Assembly: GCF_963678635.1 (NCBI RefSeq)
Contig: NC_087071.1
Coordinates: 8,791,842-8,855,841 of the forward strand
Length of the DNA stretch: 64,000 nucleotides
DNA from: Symsagittifera roscoffensis
Lineage: Eukaryota; Xenacoelomorpha; Acoela; Convolutidae
Reading direction: 5' to 3'
The notes beneath the pieces were generated by a model. The model made no database searches. It saw only the letters and a list, made by a program, of their open reading frames with translations, and had not been told where the DNA came from. Both the position numbers and the translations under genes were made by a program. This document shows, one piece after another, positions 21,519-31,289 of this stretch (position 1 is the stretch's first letter; every line of letters starts with the position of its first letter).

Positions 21519-24119
21519 AATTATTAATTTTTCTCCAACTCCTTTTTCTAGTAATCTCAAATCAAAACATAAACCCTTCTCCCCGCACAGGACCCCAAGA
21601 TTTATTAGTAACACATTACGATTGTGAAGAAAACGAACAAAAAACACTACACAAGTATGCAATAAATCAAGTATCACAGTGCGAAACAGAACCCCAAGCC
21701 ATAGAAACTACAAATGTCATAGCAACACTTTATTCAAAAGCCCGAGCAACTACAGTTATAGGATATAAATTCACAGCAACATTTTCTGAAAAGAAAGTAC
21801 ATTGTTCACAAGTCTCAAACGGAAATAAAAACCGACTTGACCATGAATCATTCTACCAGAGTAATATAGAACGACTTTTACATCTCAATCCCGAAGATTG
21901 TAAAAACGAGTTACTCCGACTAAACATCACCAAAAATAAAAACACAGATAGAAATTTAGTATATTTCCAAGTTTTTTCAGATTCTGTACATCAAGCAGAA
22001 CTTGAAAGATATCAAGGACATAAAATTAGATGAAAAATACCCATACAACGGCGCACACGGACGATTAACCTATGACATACACGATAAACACTGGATACCA
22101 CACATTGGTATAAATGACCCATCAAACTGCAAAGCAGACACAAAAAATAAAGGATACCAAGAAATAATGTTTTTCGATTGGAAAATACAACTCGAAAAAA
22201 TACAACTCACACGAGATTTATCAGACAACACAATGATTTACCAAGGAATTAGATTACCTTGTAAAAACGACCAAGGTTATTGCGACCCTACAACCAGAAC
22301 ACAAGCAACAATTGTTTGGTTCCCCGAAGACACATGTACAACATTTCAAGTAGCAAAAATACACGCTCGTATGATAAAATTTCACGAAAAATATTTTATA
22401 CAATCAATACCATATCAACATGTAAATCCATTACGCAAAATAAGTTCAAATTTTCGAAACATTCATAATATAGAAAATAAATTAACACGTTTTCAAATAT
22501 ATCAAGAAACAGAACTTGCATGTAAATACAGAAACCCACTTCACAAAACACAATACTCTGAAATATTAGTTGAATACGAAAATGGATTCGACATGACCAC
22601 TGGAAAAATAAAAGTCGACCCATACGCCACAAGTCATCCCCTAAACGAAGGAACATCATATATACCAGTTAATTTTCAAAAGAATACAGGTCAACCTGGT
22701 GGACATTTAAAACCCCAAAACGATCAAAGCACACGTTTACAAGAACTATCACTAATGAATAATACATATTTTGGTAATATCCACTATGATATTCACTTAG
22801 ATATGAAACTAGACTACACGATTAGCCGAATTTTTCAAGAAATGTCACTCTCCGAATTAGAAACATTACACCAACTATGCGAATTAGAAAGAACACAAAT
22901 ATTACAATCACTTGCACTAGCAGTATTAAAAATACCCTACGCAGGATATTTACTATCAGGAAATAGATCAAATTTTTTAGACTATGAAGGAAACATCTTA
23001 TGGTTTTATACTTGTACTAAAAAAGTATCACCACTATACGTTTTTGAAGATAAACGATGTTATAAAAGAATCCCTATCTTTTATAAGAATAAAGTACATT
23101 TCGTTGACACACTTTCACGAAGAACCTATTTCTGGGATACCGCAGTTCCATGTGGATCAGAAAATAGCCACAACGTAGTACAACTAAACCCTGATGAAGA
23201 TAAATATTACCTTCTCAACCCATATCCCACCTTAATGCAATCACTCAAAAAATTTTCACCAGAAAGCATTCGCGCTATCGCTCGAAACCCAAATATAGAC
23301 TTACAATCAATAGGAATATACTCAAAATCAGATATTCAACATCACATTAGAACACAACAATTCCAGGAATTATTAACACAAATGGACACAATACAAAGAC
23401 AATCAATTGACCAAAACTTACGCAAACTTGCCGAAACCGCAGGATTTGCAGACATCTATACGCAAGACTATAGCGGATATTTTAAAGACATTAAAGATTA
23501 TATATATCTAAACGGTGAAAAATACCGTCCCCAAGATATATCACCTATCAATATTTTTAGCTTTGTTACACTCAAGAATGAAATTCTTGATTTTCTAGGA
23601 TGGCCCTACTACATCTTAGAAAAACTAACTATTTTATACGCAATGTTTAACTTTATTGGATTTCTTTTTTCACTCTTAAAAGGAATCTATAACACATGTG
23701 CCATACACACACAAGTCAATAGACAAGCAAGTGTAGCACGCATACTATTTGCAGGATTTTTTGGAATATTTTCTACATCTATAAACAAAATTCTTTTAGA
23801 CGCACAAATAAAAGAATATAACACAAAAATAGCAACAAGACAGAACACATACGACGAAGAACATAACAATGCAGACACAACACCAACAGCACCACAGTTA
23901 CCACCCCTACCACATAACCATCCATTATCCCTAGTCCCACGTAATTTTCGAAATTTAGCCATAACACATAATAATTTTAGACCAACCATATCACAAAGTC
24001 CCATCCAACATATAATGCCACACCACTCACAAGATGAAAATACTTATGAACAAATTATAGAACAACCCCATACCACCGCTTTTCAGTCTCAAAATAATAA
24101 TTTTTTTAGCCCACGATGA
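21506..24119 (+). pseudogene. env: envelope-like glycoprotein, copy 1 (frameshifted)
   Basis: Starts ATG at 21506 with a hydrophobic signal peptide. The first frame ends at 22033 because two bases of CATATAAAA are missing near 22021 relative to copy 2, and the rest of the protein continues in another frame to TGA at 24117-24119. Otherwise the protein matches copy 2 closely: Cys-containing ectodomain, membrane segment near codons 690-720, second hydrophobic patch, and a Pro-rich cytoplasmic tail. The start overlaps the ATG-less frame and the stop overlaps the next ATG (ATGA). See the copy 2 entry for family assignment. Confidence 0.85.
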
Positions 24120-25924
24120 GCCGACAACTTGGATCCCTACACCGATCAAACTCCCACCCAACCAACCTCACCACTCCAATCCCAATAATACCACTTTTTG
24201 CTTTTCCGCCACCCGATTTCCCATCCAGTAATGTAACATCCGGCATGAATTCCGATACTAACTCACACATCTCAGTTTTATACTCCATCTCACAACTCAA
24301 TAACCCGAATATTGAAACCCCCGATGAATTTGCCGACTCCGAACCATCTCCATCAAATAATTTTCACACCAATCCCTTAAATTTTTCCCAACCCCCTTTT
24401 CAACCCATACTACCAAATAACCCTGACCCCACCAATTCTACACCCTCTTATGCTTCCCAAGTCACTCCAACCTACTCCTCACTTCACTCAAACCAATCAT
24501 CTCATTCTTCAGACACCCCCCGAATCTCCCCAGAACTAGATAATTTCATTACCTTACAACAACAATCCTATCACCTTGACACCCCAACCATAAACCAAAT
24601 CTCATCCACAATAGATTCATCCAACCCTCCTACCCCTACACCCTCTTCAATTTATACTGACTCATTAGCACCATCATCCACAACTACTGTATCTTCACTC
24701 AGCACTAATAGAGCTTACCGCACTTTTAAAAGGAAGTTCCCCAACCATCCTTTCCCAGCGAAACCAGGAACAGCCCGTGAATACATCAACCATCCACAAC
24801 ACACTAACACAAAAGAATTTTTAGCTATCACCTTACCCTCATTTCCACAATACACCTTAAACACACCTCATGACACTAACGAGACACGTAACTTTGTAGA
24901 CGAATACGTTTTAATGCCTACCCTTCCTTGGACCTCATATTATCATTTTACAAATCCCCTTTGCTTACCTTTATCTAACACTCATATCGATATAGAACGA
25001 AATATGGACATGCTATATCGACTCACTACACCACTAACACCTAGACAATTTACTTACATTGGATACAAAAAATCACTAAAAACACACACTGCACCCCGAG
25101 CTAATGAATATACACTAGAATATTACGACCATAACATCATCAGAACTAACCAAGATCAATTCTTAGACGACGATCGCTTCGCTAACCCACAAATCACCGA
25201 GAAATTTTTCATTAAAACACCATATGTATTTACACTAAATATCTTCGATCGCAAGTTTGACCACATTATCTCAGAAGCACTAACAGACACGCAAGCCTAC
25301 GAAAGTTTTAAAGAACGCTTCCAAATATTTTCACTAACCTTTCATTTCCTTGCACCACATGAAAGAGATTTGCACTGCTCACACGATATTATGTTGCGCA
25401 CTAAACAAACACACACATATACTTATTATCGTTTCATCCAAAATCACTTTGACCTACACACTCCCTCCAGACAACCACACCATCGTTTTCAATTCATCAA
25501 TTCCAAATACACCTCACCATTCTTTCTTAACTTCACATATTGCATTAAAGATACTAACCTTCATGGTATTCTTCGAAATTATGATCCCATAACCCAAATG
25601 TATATCTTTTGTCCCATCACCAAGACCTTCAACGCAGAAGAATCCCGACCCTTCCTCATCCCACACGAGTTTGTACAACCTATAGAAATCCCCATTTTAG
25701 AATTCATCCATAACACTAAATTCAACCACAAATTATATAATCTAATCCAAAACACACCTTATGAATTTGCAGTTGGCACTGAAGAACTAACCACAATTAA
25801 GGCACTTCAATTGCTTTGGCCACTGCTTCAAACTAAAAATATCATCCGCATATTAGCCAAACTACTAACAACTTCAGATCTCATTCACGACATTTTCCCC
25901 CACGGTTTCTTCCCCGACGACTAA
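24116..25924 (+). CDS. post-env protein of unknown function, 602 aa, copy 1
   Basis: The ATG at 24116 overlaps the env stop as ATGA, an arrangement known in other systems to allow stop-start reinitiation. Residues 1-200 are rich in Ser, Thr, Pro and Asn and vary between copies. Residues 200-602 form a conserved, probably globular domain rich in Phe, Tyr and His, starting NRAYRTFKRKFP and ending FFPDD. There is no signal peptide, membrane segment, zinc motif or catalytic motif that I recognise. It is open in both copies (599 aa in copy 2), unlike gag-pol and env of copy 1. A splice donor follows the stop by three bases. Matrix, capsid-accessory or host-antagonist roles are all possible and unsupported. 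Confidence 0.7.
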   Translation: MSRQLGSLHRSNSHPTNLTTPIPIIPLFAFPPPDFPSSNVTSGMNSDTNSHISVLYSISQLNNPNIETPDEFADSEPSPSNNFHTNPLNFSQPPFQPILPNNPDPTNSTPSYASQVTPTYSSLHSNQSSHSSDTPRISPELDNFITLQQQSYHLDTPTINQISSTIDSSNPPTPTPSSIYTDSLAPSSTTTVSSLSTNRAYRTFKRKFPNHPFPAKPGTAREYINHPQHTNTKEFLAITLPSFPQYTLNTPHDTNETRNFVDEYVLMPTLPWTSYYHFTNPLCLPLSNTHIDIERNMDMLYRLTTPLTPRQFTYIGYKKSLKTHTAPRANEYTLEYYDHNIIRTNQDQFLDDDRFANPQITEKFFIKTPYVFTLNIFDRKFDHIISEALTDTQAYESFKERFQIFSLTFHFLAPHERDLHCSHDIMLRTKQTHTYTYYRFIQNHFDLHTPSRQPHHRFQFINSKYTSPFFLNFTYCIKDTNLHGILRNYDPITQMYIFCPITKTFNAEESRPFLIPHEFVQPIEIPILEFIHNTKFNHKLYNLIQNTPYEFAVGTEELTTIKALQLLWPLLQTKNIIRILAKLLTTSDLIHDIFPHGFFPDD

Positions 25925-25927
25925 CAG

Positions 25928-26003
25928 GTAAGTATGAATTATACATATTACTAATTAATTCAAACATTAGAAACTCACCATTCTTTATCCATGTTTTCTT
26001 TAG
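25928..26003 (+). promoter_or_regulatory. likely short intron in 3' UTR, copy 1
   Basis: CAG then GTAAGTATG begins three bases after the last stop, and TTTTCTTTAG ends at 26003, giving a 76-base intron of typical nematode size. An alternative acceptor (GAATTTCAG) lies near 26361. Donor and acceptor are both conserved in copy 2 (donor at about 32846 on the - strand). Being so close to the stop it should not trigger nonsense-mediated decay, but it may mark spliced from unspliced RNA. Confidence 0.45.
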
Positions 26004-26777
26004 AATTTTAGCCTTCATCCAACGATCATCTGAAAAATTCACAAAAGAAAAATAAAAAATAGCAAACTTCTTCAAAACTGTTTAAAACCCTATTAAGTTT
26101 TCGCACCAACAATTAAATAAATATAATACCAATGCAGTTAATTAATTTATAAATTTTTCCCCCACCAGCAGTAAATCTAATAATGATGAAAATTTGTAAC
26201 TTAATTTCCCCCAACAACTAGCAGTAAAATTAAAATTCTATGTAGTAAATTCATAAGAAGCAAAAGCAGTACTAACCTTTTGATGTTTTCATTCACTCGC
26301 ATAAGAATTCTATCCACACTCGCACAGCTCGCCCACGAAGAATTGTTTAAAATAATGAATTTCAGTTTCAAGCTTTCACACTCGATAACTCTAACACAAG
26401 ATAACACGTTTCAAACTTTCCTTTAACCCGGTTGGAAAGGAATTATATACTAAACAAAACTAACCAATGCAGCTTACTAAACACCACAACACATAGCATA
26501 ACAGCATGACTAAGAAAAGGAAACCAACGGTACCCAAACCGGATTAACCCAGTTTAAAACTGGATAATTTATTCTTTTGAAGACTATTATAAAGTCTAAG
26601 AAAGAAATAATAAAACACAAAAAAGTCGAAAGACAAACCCATACCACAAACAATTTGATTTTTGAAAAAAGGACACAACCAACAAAACATAAGAAAAACC
26701 ACAACAAACCCAACATAAAACGTTGTCACATAACAGGACCTCTCACAAAAACCGCATGCAATCATACTCCCACTCCT

Positions 26778-26834
26778 GGCCTAACCCACCAGGAAGGACG
26801 TCCTGAGCATGCTCTATAGCCGGCCTAACCCACC
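26778..26834 (+). promoter_or_regulatory. palindrome cluster flanked by direct repeats, copy 1
   Basis: Two copies of GGCCTAACCCACC (26778-26790, 26822-26834) bracket three adjacent perfect palindromes: AGGACGTCCT (26795-26804), GAGCATGCTC (26805-26814) and, after TATA, GCCGGC (26819-26824). Copy 2 keeps all of them without change (31937-31993). The arrangement suggests a binding site for dimeric proteins or an RNA structure. Confidence 0.6.
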
Positions 26835-26987
26835 GTGCTACATCCACGCTTTGTGACCACACTCCTATTTTTAATAAGAGCTACTCAAGGGTGAGTAACT
26901 CTTCAAAATAACTGAACTAAAACAAAAAGCTTTTGTGAAAACAACTAACTAAAATCATAATTAAAAAATATTAAACTAATAAAAGTT

Positions 26988-27464
26988 TTATAAAATGTAA
27001 ATTACAATATGCAATACATAGATCAGAATACAACACCAAGGACGAACATCCAAAGACAAAACGACCCTACTACACTCGAGAAAGAATGGCCAACTACAAT
27101 CAATATGCCGCCCACAATCACAACTCAAAGGATTTAGAGTACGACTTGACTTCGCAGAAAAGGACTTCATTGAACTAGACCAATGACCACCTCGATGTTC
27201 AAGTATACGTACAGATCCGAGTAACCAGGCATCCCCACCACGCACAATCTCCACGCCATTCCCAGACAAGGTCAAACACAAAGAAGTTCTCACCAATGAA
27301 ACAGAAAAACCTGACATAGCCAACCATTCTGAAATCAGATTTGAGTTTGTTGCGAAAACCCAGTCGTTGTCTTGAGAAGACACAATGATTGAATCTGGGA
27401 CTTCTCTAATAAGAAAACCCAGAAGAAATAAGATGTTCGCCAAATACCAACGTCCATCATCCAT
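26988..27464 (-). CDS. antisense open frame of 158 codons near the 3' LTR, copy 1, doubtful
   Basis: A frame on the strand opposite to the element, starting MDDGRWYLANI. Its composition is GC-richer than the surroundings. In copy 2 the equivalent (about 31341-31800, + strand) is broken by deletions and small indels, although the second half (EIVRGGDAWLL onwards) stays open. Antisense genes near 3' LTRs are known in some plant gypsy elements and in a few retroviruses, but the lack of conservation argues against function here. Confidence 0.2.
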   Translation of the reverse strand: MDDGRWYLANILFLLGFLIREVPDSIIVSSQDNDWVFATNSNLISEWLAMSGFSVSLVRTSLCLTLSGNGVEIVRGGDAWLLGSVRILEHRGGHWSSSMKSFSAKSSRTLNPLSCDCGRHIDCSWPFFLECSRVVLSLDVRPWCCILIYVLHIVIYIL

Positions 27465-27516
27465 CTTTCGAATTGCAGAAAAACTATTCTAAAAAACTCT
27501 GTAAAACCCGGATGGG

Positions 27517-27926
27517 TGGAACCTGATCTAAACTACATTTTATGATTGGATAAATTAGATATTTTACCAATGTAAAGTATTTAATATTAACCAATCATGA
27601 TCCATCTAACTAACAATCCACTTATTTGTAAGTGCTGAAATTACTTGTAATTTCAGCACCAGAGAGATTTGAATTTAACTTAGAAATTAGTTGAACTCTC
27701 CCGAGTACTTCAGCAGCCGCAATAAACCAGTATACCCTAGATCTATTGAGCCTAGCAGAGACTAGTTAAACAACCTGAGACTAGATAGTATAAGAGTAAG
27801 ATTAGGATCGGTATTAGACTAAGAAGTTGCACGAATCTATCCGGCCGAAAATAAGATAGCGTGACGAGCAGACGGTGTACCCTATCCGAAATTACTCTAT
27901 GAGTTAACCACTTCGGTCCTAACTCA
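27517..27926 (+). repeat. 3' LTR, copy 1
   Basis: 410 bp, same as 9025-9434 apart from two positions seen by eye. It ends CCTAACTCA and is followed by the ATAA duplication. Confidence 0.95.
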
Positions 27927-27930
27927 ATAA
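27927..27930. repeat. target-site duplication, right, copy 1 (ATAA)
   Basis: Second copy of ATAA. The sequence after it (TTGAGTAACAT) continues exactly what follows ATAA in the empty site at 61797. Confidence 0.9.
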
Positions 27931-28835
27931 TTGAGTAACATAAAAACGTAACAAAAACATCAAAGTTGGGCAGAAAAAAATTAAATTGAACAACAAGTAA
28001 CCATCTTTAGTTTAAAACGTAAAAAAGACTTTATGTGCGTTGAAATTCGCATCTGAGTAAGTGTAAAAAATGTAATAAGTTTTAGTTTCACTGTCAATAT
28101 CCACAAATGTGAAAAAAAAAATCGATTATAATGGATGAAAAACGGATTACGTTGCCTCAAAAAATAGTAATATTAAAGTCCATTTTTAATTGATTATAAT
28201 CATTTTGTTTTCACTTTTGTGGACACTGACAAGGAAACTCAATTATAATTGATTTTTATTCATGGAACTCCAATGCGGGTGCACCCTTCTAACGCCCCCT
28301 AGGTAAAATACCCGCTTTGACCAATCGTAATCTCTTAATGCATCCTTTTGCGCTTGCTGCTCGTATATGATGCTAAGTCTGTCGATATGCGCGCCAATAT
28401 ATGCTTTTTGCTGAAAAAGTTTCAAAATACTGAAAAACAGCTTTCATTCACAAGTTTATTGCAAAAATATCTGTGGCTCAAAAGTTTTAATGAAAAATGT
28501 TTATAAGAGTTTTGCGGACTTTGTTTCAATTTTCCTAGAAAAAAATTGACAATTTGAACTTTTGTTTTCAAAACTCGTCTTCTTCTGCGATCCTTGCATG
28601 ATTTTTATTTTAAAAAAATAACAGCAGATTGCTAATAAATTTATTCGCAATTAAACAAAAACTTCTTATAGAATCACTTGCTTCAAAATTCGTTCCTTTC
28701 ATTGAGGTTAAAATAATTACGTAATGAATGGAGCTTTGCAATTGATCAACAAACCTTGATTGGAGCTTACACGCTTTAAAATTTCTTGAACTTTTTCAAC
28801 TAATTAGTCAAAACGACGGCTTTAAGCAAGTTTAT

Positions 28836-29452
28836 CAGGGGCGGATTTAAGATTTTCTGGACGAGGGGGGCGTGTTTCGTCCACCTCTTTTAAATCGATC
28901 AAATTGTTTTTCGAAGCTCTACTAATTTTTGCTGATCTTTTTTAAAGAGACCAAATTAATTTTCGAATTTCTCTTAAGTTCCTTTTTACACCCTATTTGG
29001 ACCCATTTTTGACGCTTTACAAAAATTTTAGATTTGGCCAGCCAAAACTGGATGTCATAATTAGTACACAAGGGCAGAGGGGATCTAGGTTTTTCTCAAG
29101 TGGGGGGGGGGGGGGCGAATTTTCGAAAAAATTATCGAAACTTTATCTTCCTTTTTTTAGGTCGACCAAACTATTTTTCCGAGCACTCACAATCACTATA
29201 AAAACTCTATTTTGATCAAATTTTCTGCGCCGCTTGCAAAACTTTGAAAAAAAAACAGGCCAAAAAAGGCGTTTAGGCAACTTTTGGAAGCATTTTTGAC
29301 CAAAAACTCGAGCTTCTTCGGCGCGCGCTTCCCCTCAGAATTAGTATATATTGGCGCCTTAGGCGCCTTTAGAAAAATTTTGGGGTCAGCCAGCCAAAAA
29401 TTGAGATCTGAAAATAGAACAAAGGGGGACCCTTTGGGTAGTCAGGGAGTCG
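28836..29452. mobile_element. truncated hAT-type MITE
   Basis: Starts CAGGGGCGGATTTAAGATTT like the element at 6318 and shares its internal blocks (for example AGAAAAATTTTGGGGTC and GGGACCCTTTG). It lacks the matching CCGGCCCTG end. A second partial start (AGAGGGGATCTAGG) near 29078 suggests nesting or internal duplication. It contains a 14-G run at 29102-29115. The second copy is at 62702-63317. Confidence 0.5.
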
Positions 29453-29522
29453 AAAGTTAATGTTTTGTATTATTAACAGAAACGAACTTGTTTTCGTCGT
29501 AAAGGTTGTCATACAGACAAAC

Positions 29523-29702
29523 TTCATTATACCACCACGTGTAGTTAATAAATATAACTACAGATGAGCTTGCGGTTGAAATCAAATCAATCAAAGCTTG
29601 AAGAAACAGCAAATAGAAGTCCAGTTCTCTCAATTTGTCGACGAATTTGAAGCAAGCCATGCAATATAAATTCACACCAATCACAGAAACGCACAGAAGC
29701 AC
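29523..29702 (-). CDS. receptor exon 2: rest of TM1, TM2 and first extracellular loop (class A GPCR-like)
   Basis: On the - strand an acceptor CCTTTTAG precedes 60 codons in phase with exon 1 (30188-30352). The translation gives the end of TM1, a basic loop, then a helix with LLFLQALIDL, where the Asp fits the conserved TM2 Asp, and an NYTWWYN extracellular loop. A donor GTTTGT at 29522 is my choice; the frame stays open to 29457, so the exon could be longer. A second copy is at 63386-63565. Together with exon 1 this is a credible receptor N-terminal half; the next exon is not in the spacer. Confidence 0.6.
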
Positions 29703-30187
29703 CTAAAAGGACATAGTTTTATGGTAATTTAATGTGTTTTTTTAACTGAATCTTTTTCACTTCTAGTTTTTTTTTATAAAAGCTCGTAAATTAAATTTAT
29801 TAGTTTTAGTCGAAAAAAACACTGTAAGCAAATAGAAAAAACTCGGGTTATAATTTAAAATTTTTTTCTTTTTTTGTCAAATCGCCTTGTTTTTGAACTG
29901 TTAATAAAATCCTATTTAATCGTGGTTGTCAAATTTTTGTGTAAATCGATCAAGAAACTGTTTTTTCTTAAGGCGTTATAATTTGCTTCATTACGCAAGT
30001 ACTGACTTGATCATGCATTTCTATTGAAGTATTAATCGGAAAAATCAGCGTAATTGAAAAAAATGGAACTTGATACTAATGAATTTTTCCTGGGTTTAAA
30101 ACAGCTGGAAAATTATTTGTACTTAGGTTTGAAAAATTGCTTTGTTGCTGTTTTGGATCCCGAATTTCTTTCAGAAATCTGACTTAC

Positions 30188-30352
30188 GTATAATAATTGA
30201 GCAAATGACCTTAGTTGTAATTGGTCCTCTTGGAACCTAAGCACTTCAGACGATAATTCGTAGTCTTTTTCATTTGAATAGTCATCTTCAACATAATGAA
30301 AAGGACTGAAATCAGAAGAAGTTCTGAGAAAAGGAAAAATAGTTGAAGACAT
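30188..30352 (-). CDS. receptor exon 1: N-terminus and start of TM1
   Basis: The ATG at 30352 sits in a good context (AAAACA before ATG). 55 codons encode an acidic extracellular tail followed by the first residues of a hydrophobic helix (SFAQLLY), ending at a consensus donor GTAAGTC (30187-30181). Splicing to 29702 joins in phase 0 and completes a TM1 helix. The intron would be 485 bases. An in-frame upstream Met at 30394 is possible but has a weaker context. Confidence 0.55.
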
Positions 30353-30877
30353 TGTTTTCACTTCGAAATGAAAACTACCAACAAAAATTTTCAAATGGTT
30401 ATTTTTTCTTAATCCCGTTAATTGCGATTATAATAATTGGTTTCGAGCAGTATGTTCAATTTTTTTATCGCAAATTTCGGCACTATAAGGTATTTTCACG
30501 TTTTGAAAAAAAAAATTCTTGGCTGTGCGAAAAAAAACGAGATTTTGTTCTTTGATCTTTTAAATCAGCTAATTAGAAAATCAAAAGGGGGAATAAAAAC
30601 CTGGCGGGGAATACAAAAACTAAGAGGATGCAAAGTTCTCCTGCTTTTTAAACTGTTGAAATGAAATAAAAAACTGGAACAATTTACATGAACATTATTG
30701 GCAAAAAGATTTCATTTTTCTTTTGCAACAAGAATTTTAACAATTTATATGAAGGAAAAATGATTGAGTTTTTTCAAGCTTAAAATATGGCATATCTCGT
30801 GAAAAAGCACAAAAACATAATAACAGTAAACTGTAGGCTATTAACCCGAGCAAAAAATCTAAGTCATTAAATATAAC
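30353..30877. other. AT-rich noncoding DNA upstream of the receptor exon
   Basis: Likely holds the receptor promoter on the - strand, but no specific element was recognised. Confidence 0.35.
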
Positions 30878-30881
30878 TTTT
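30878..30881. repeat. target-site duplication, left, copy 2 (TTTT)
   Basis: TTTT precedes the 3' LTR of copy 2 and is matched by TTTT at 49740-49743. Because the site is a T run the exact length is ambiguous, but 4 bp agrees with copy 1. Confidence 0.7.
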
Positions 30882-31289
30882 TGAGTTAGGACCGAAGTGT
30901 AACTCATAGAGTAATTTCGGATAGGGTACACCGTCTGCTCGTCACGCTATCTTATTTTCGGCCGGATAGATTCGTGCAACTTCTTAGTCTAATACCGATC
31001 CTAATCTTACTCTTATACTATCTAGTCTCAGGTTGTTTAACTAGTCTCTGCTAGGCTCAATAGATCTAGGGTATACTGGTTTATTGCGGCTGCTGAAGTG
31101 CTCGGGAGAGTCCAACTAATTTCTAAGTTAAATTCAAATCTCTCTGGTGCTGAAATTACAAGTAACTTCAGCACTTACAAATAAGTGGGTTGTTAGTTAG
31201 ATGGATCATGATTGGTTAATATTAAATACTTTACATTGGTAAAACATTTAATTTATCCAATCATAAAATGTAGTTTAGATCAGGTTCCA
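30882..31289 (-). repeat. 3' LTR, copy 2
   Basis: Reads TGGAACC to AACTCA on the - strand, with no difference from 49332-49739 found by eye. The LTR hairpin is at 31147-31174 with one mismatch in the stem. Confidence 0.95.

Larger units (their letters stand above)
25925..27516 (+). other. 3' noncoding region before the 3' LTR, copy 1
   Basis: A 1.6-kb region without a sense ORF of note. It contains the candidate intron, a cluster of palindromes (26778-26834), a stem-loop near 26877-26906 (AAGAG and TACTC arms), and a GC-richer stretch that is open on the opposite strand (26988-27464). A purine-rich GGATGGG directly before the LTR at about 27510-27516 may be the plus-strand primer tract. Confidence 0.5.
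9025..27926 (+). mobile_element. giant Ty3/gypsy-type LTR retroelement with envelope-like gene, copy 1 (defective)
   Basis: An 18,902-bp element bounded by 410-bp LTRs (TG...CA) and a 4-bp ATAA duplication. Order inside: primer-binding site, 77-aa leader ORF, structured leader, 155-aa basic ORF, gag-pol, two small hydrophobic ORFs, ATG-less frame, env-like gene, ~600-aa unknown ORF, 3' region, 3' LTR. Integrase follows RNase H, which defines the Ty3/gypsy order. The LTRs differ at two positions by eye. It is inactivated by four stops in gag-pol, a 2-bp deletion in env and a 1-bp deletion in a small membrane-protein gene. Its size far exceeds the 5-10 kb usual for the family. Confidence 0.95.
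27931..30881. repeat. spacer between the two LTR elements; duplicated block
   Basis: From 27931 to about 30135 this matches 61798-64000 almost base for base (about 99 percent by eye; a few substitutions and homopolymer length changes), and the homology runs off the window end. It holds a truncated hAT-type element and a receptor exon. The part beyond 30135 holds another receptor exon and AT-rich DNA up to the TTTT target duplication of copy 2. Confidence 0.85.

Noticed and set aside
26544-26765. 73-codon antisense hydrophobic frame present in both copies (32006-32227 in copy 2)
   Set aside because: About eight amino-acid replacements between copies over 73 residues, more than in any real gene of the element, so the frame is probably an accident of composition.
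28243-28425. 60-codon frame on the - strand, also at 62109-62291
   Set aside because: It is conserved only because the whole block is a recent duplicate; no independent coding evidence.
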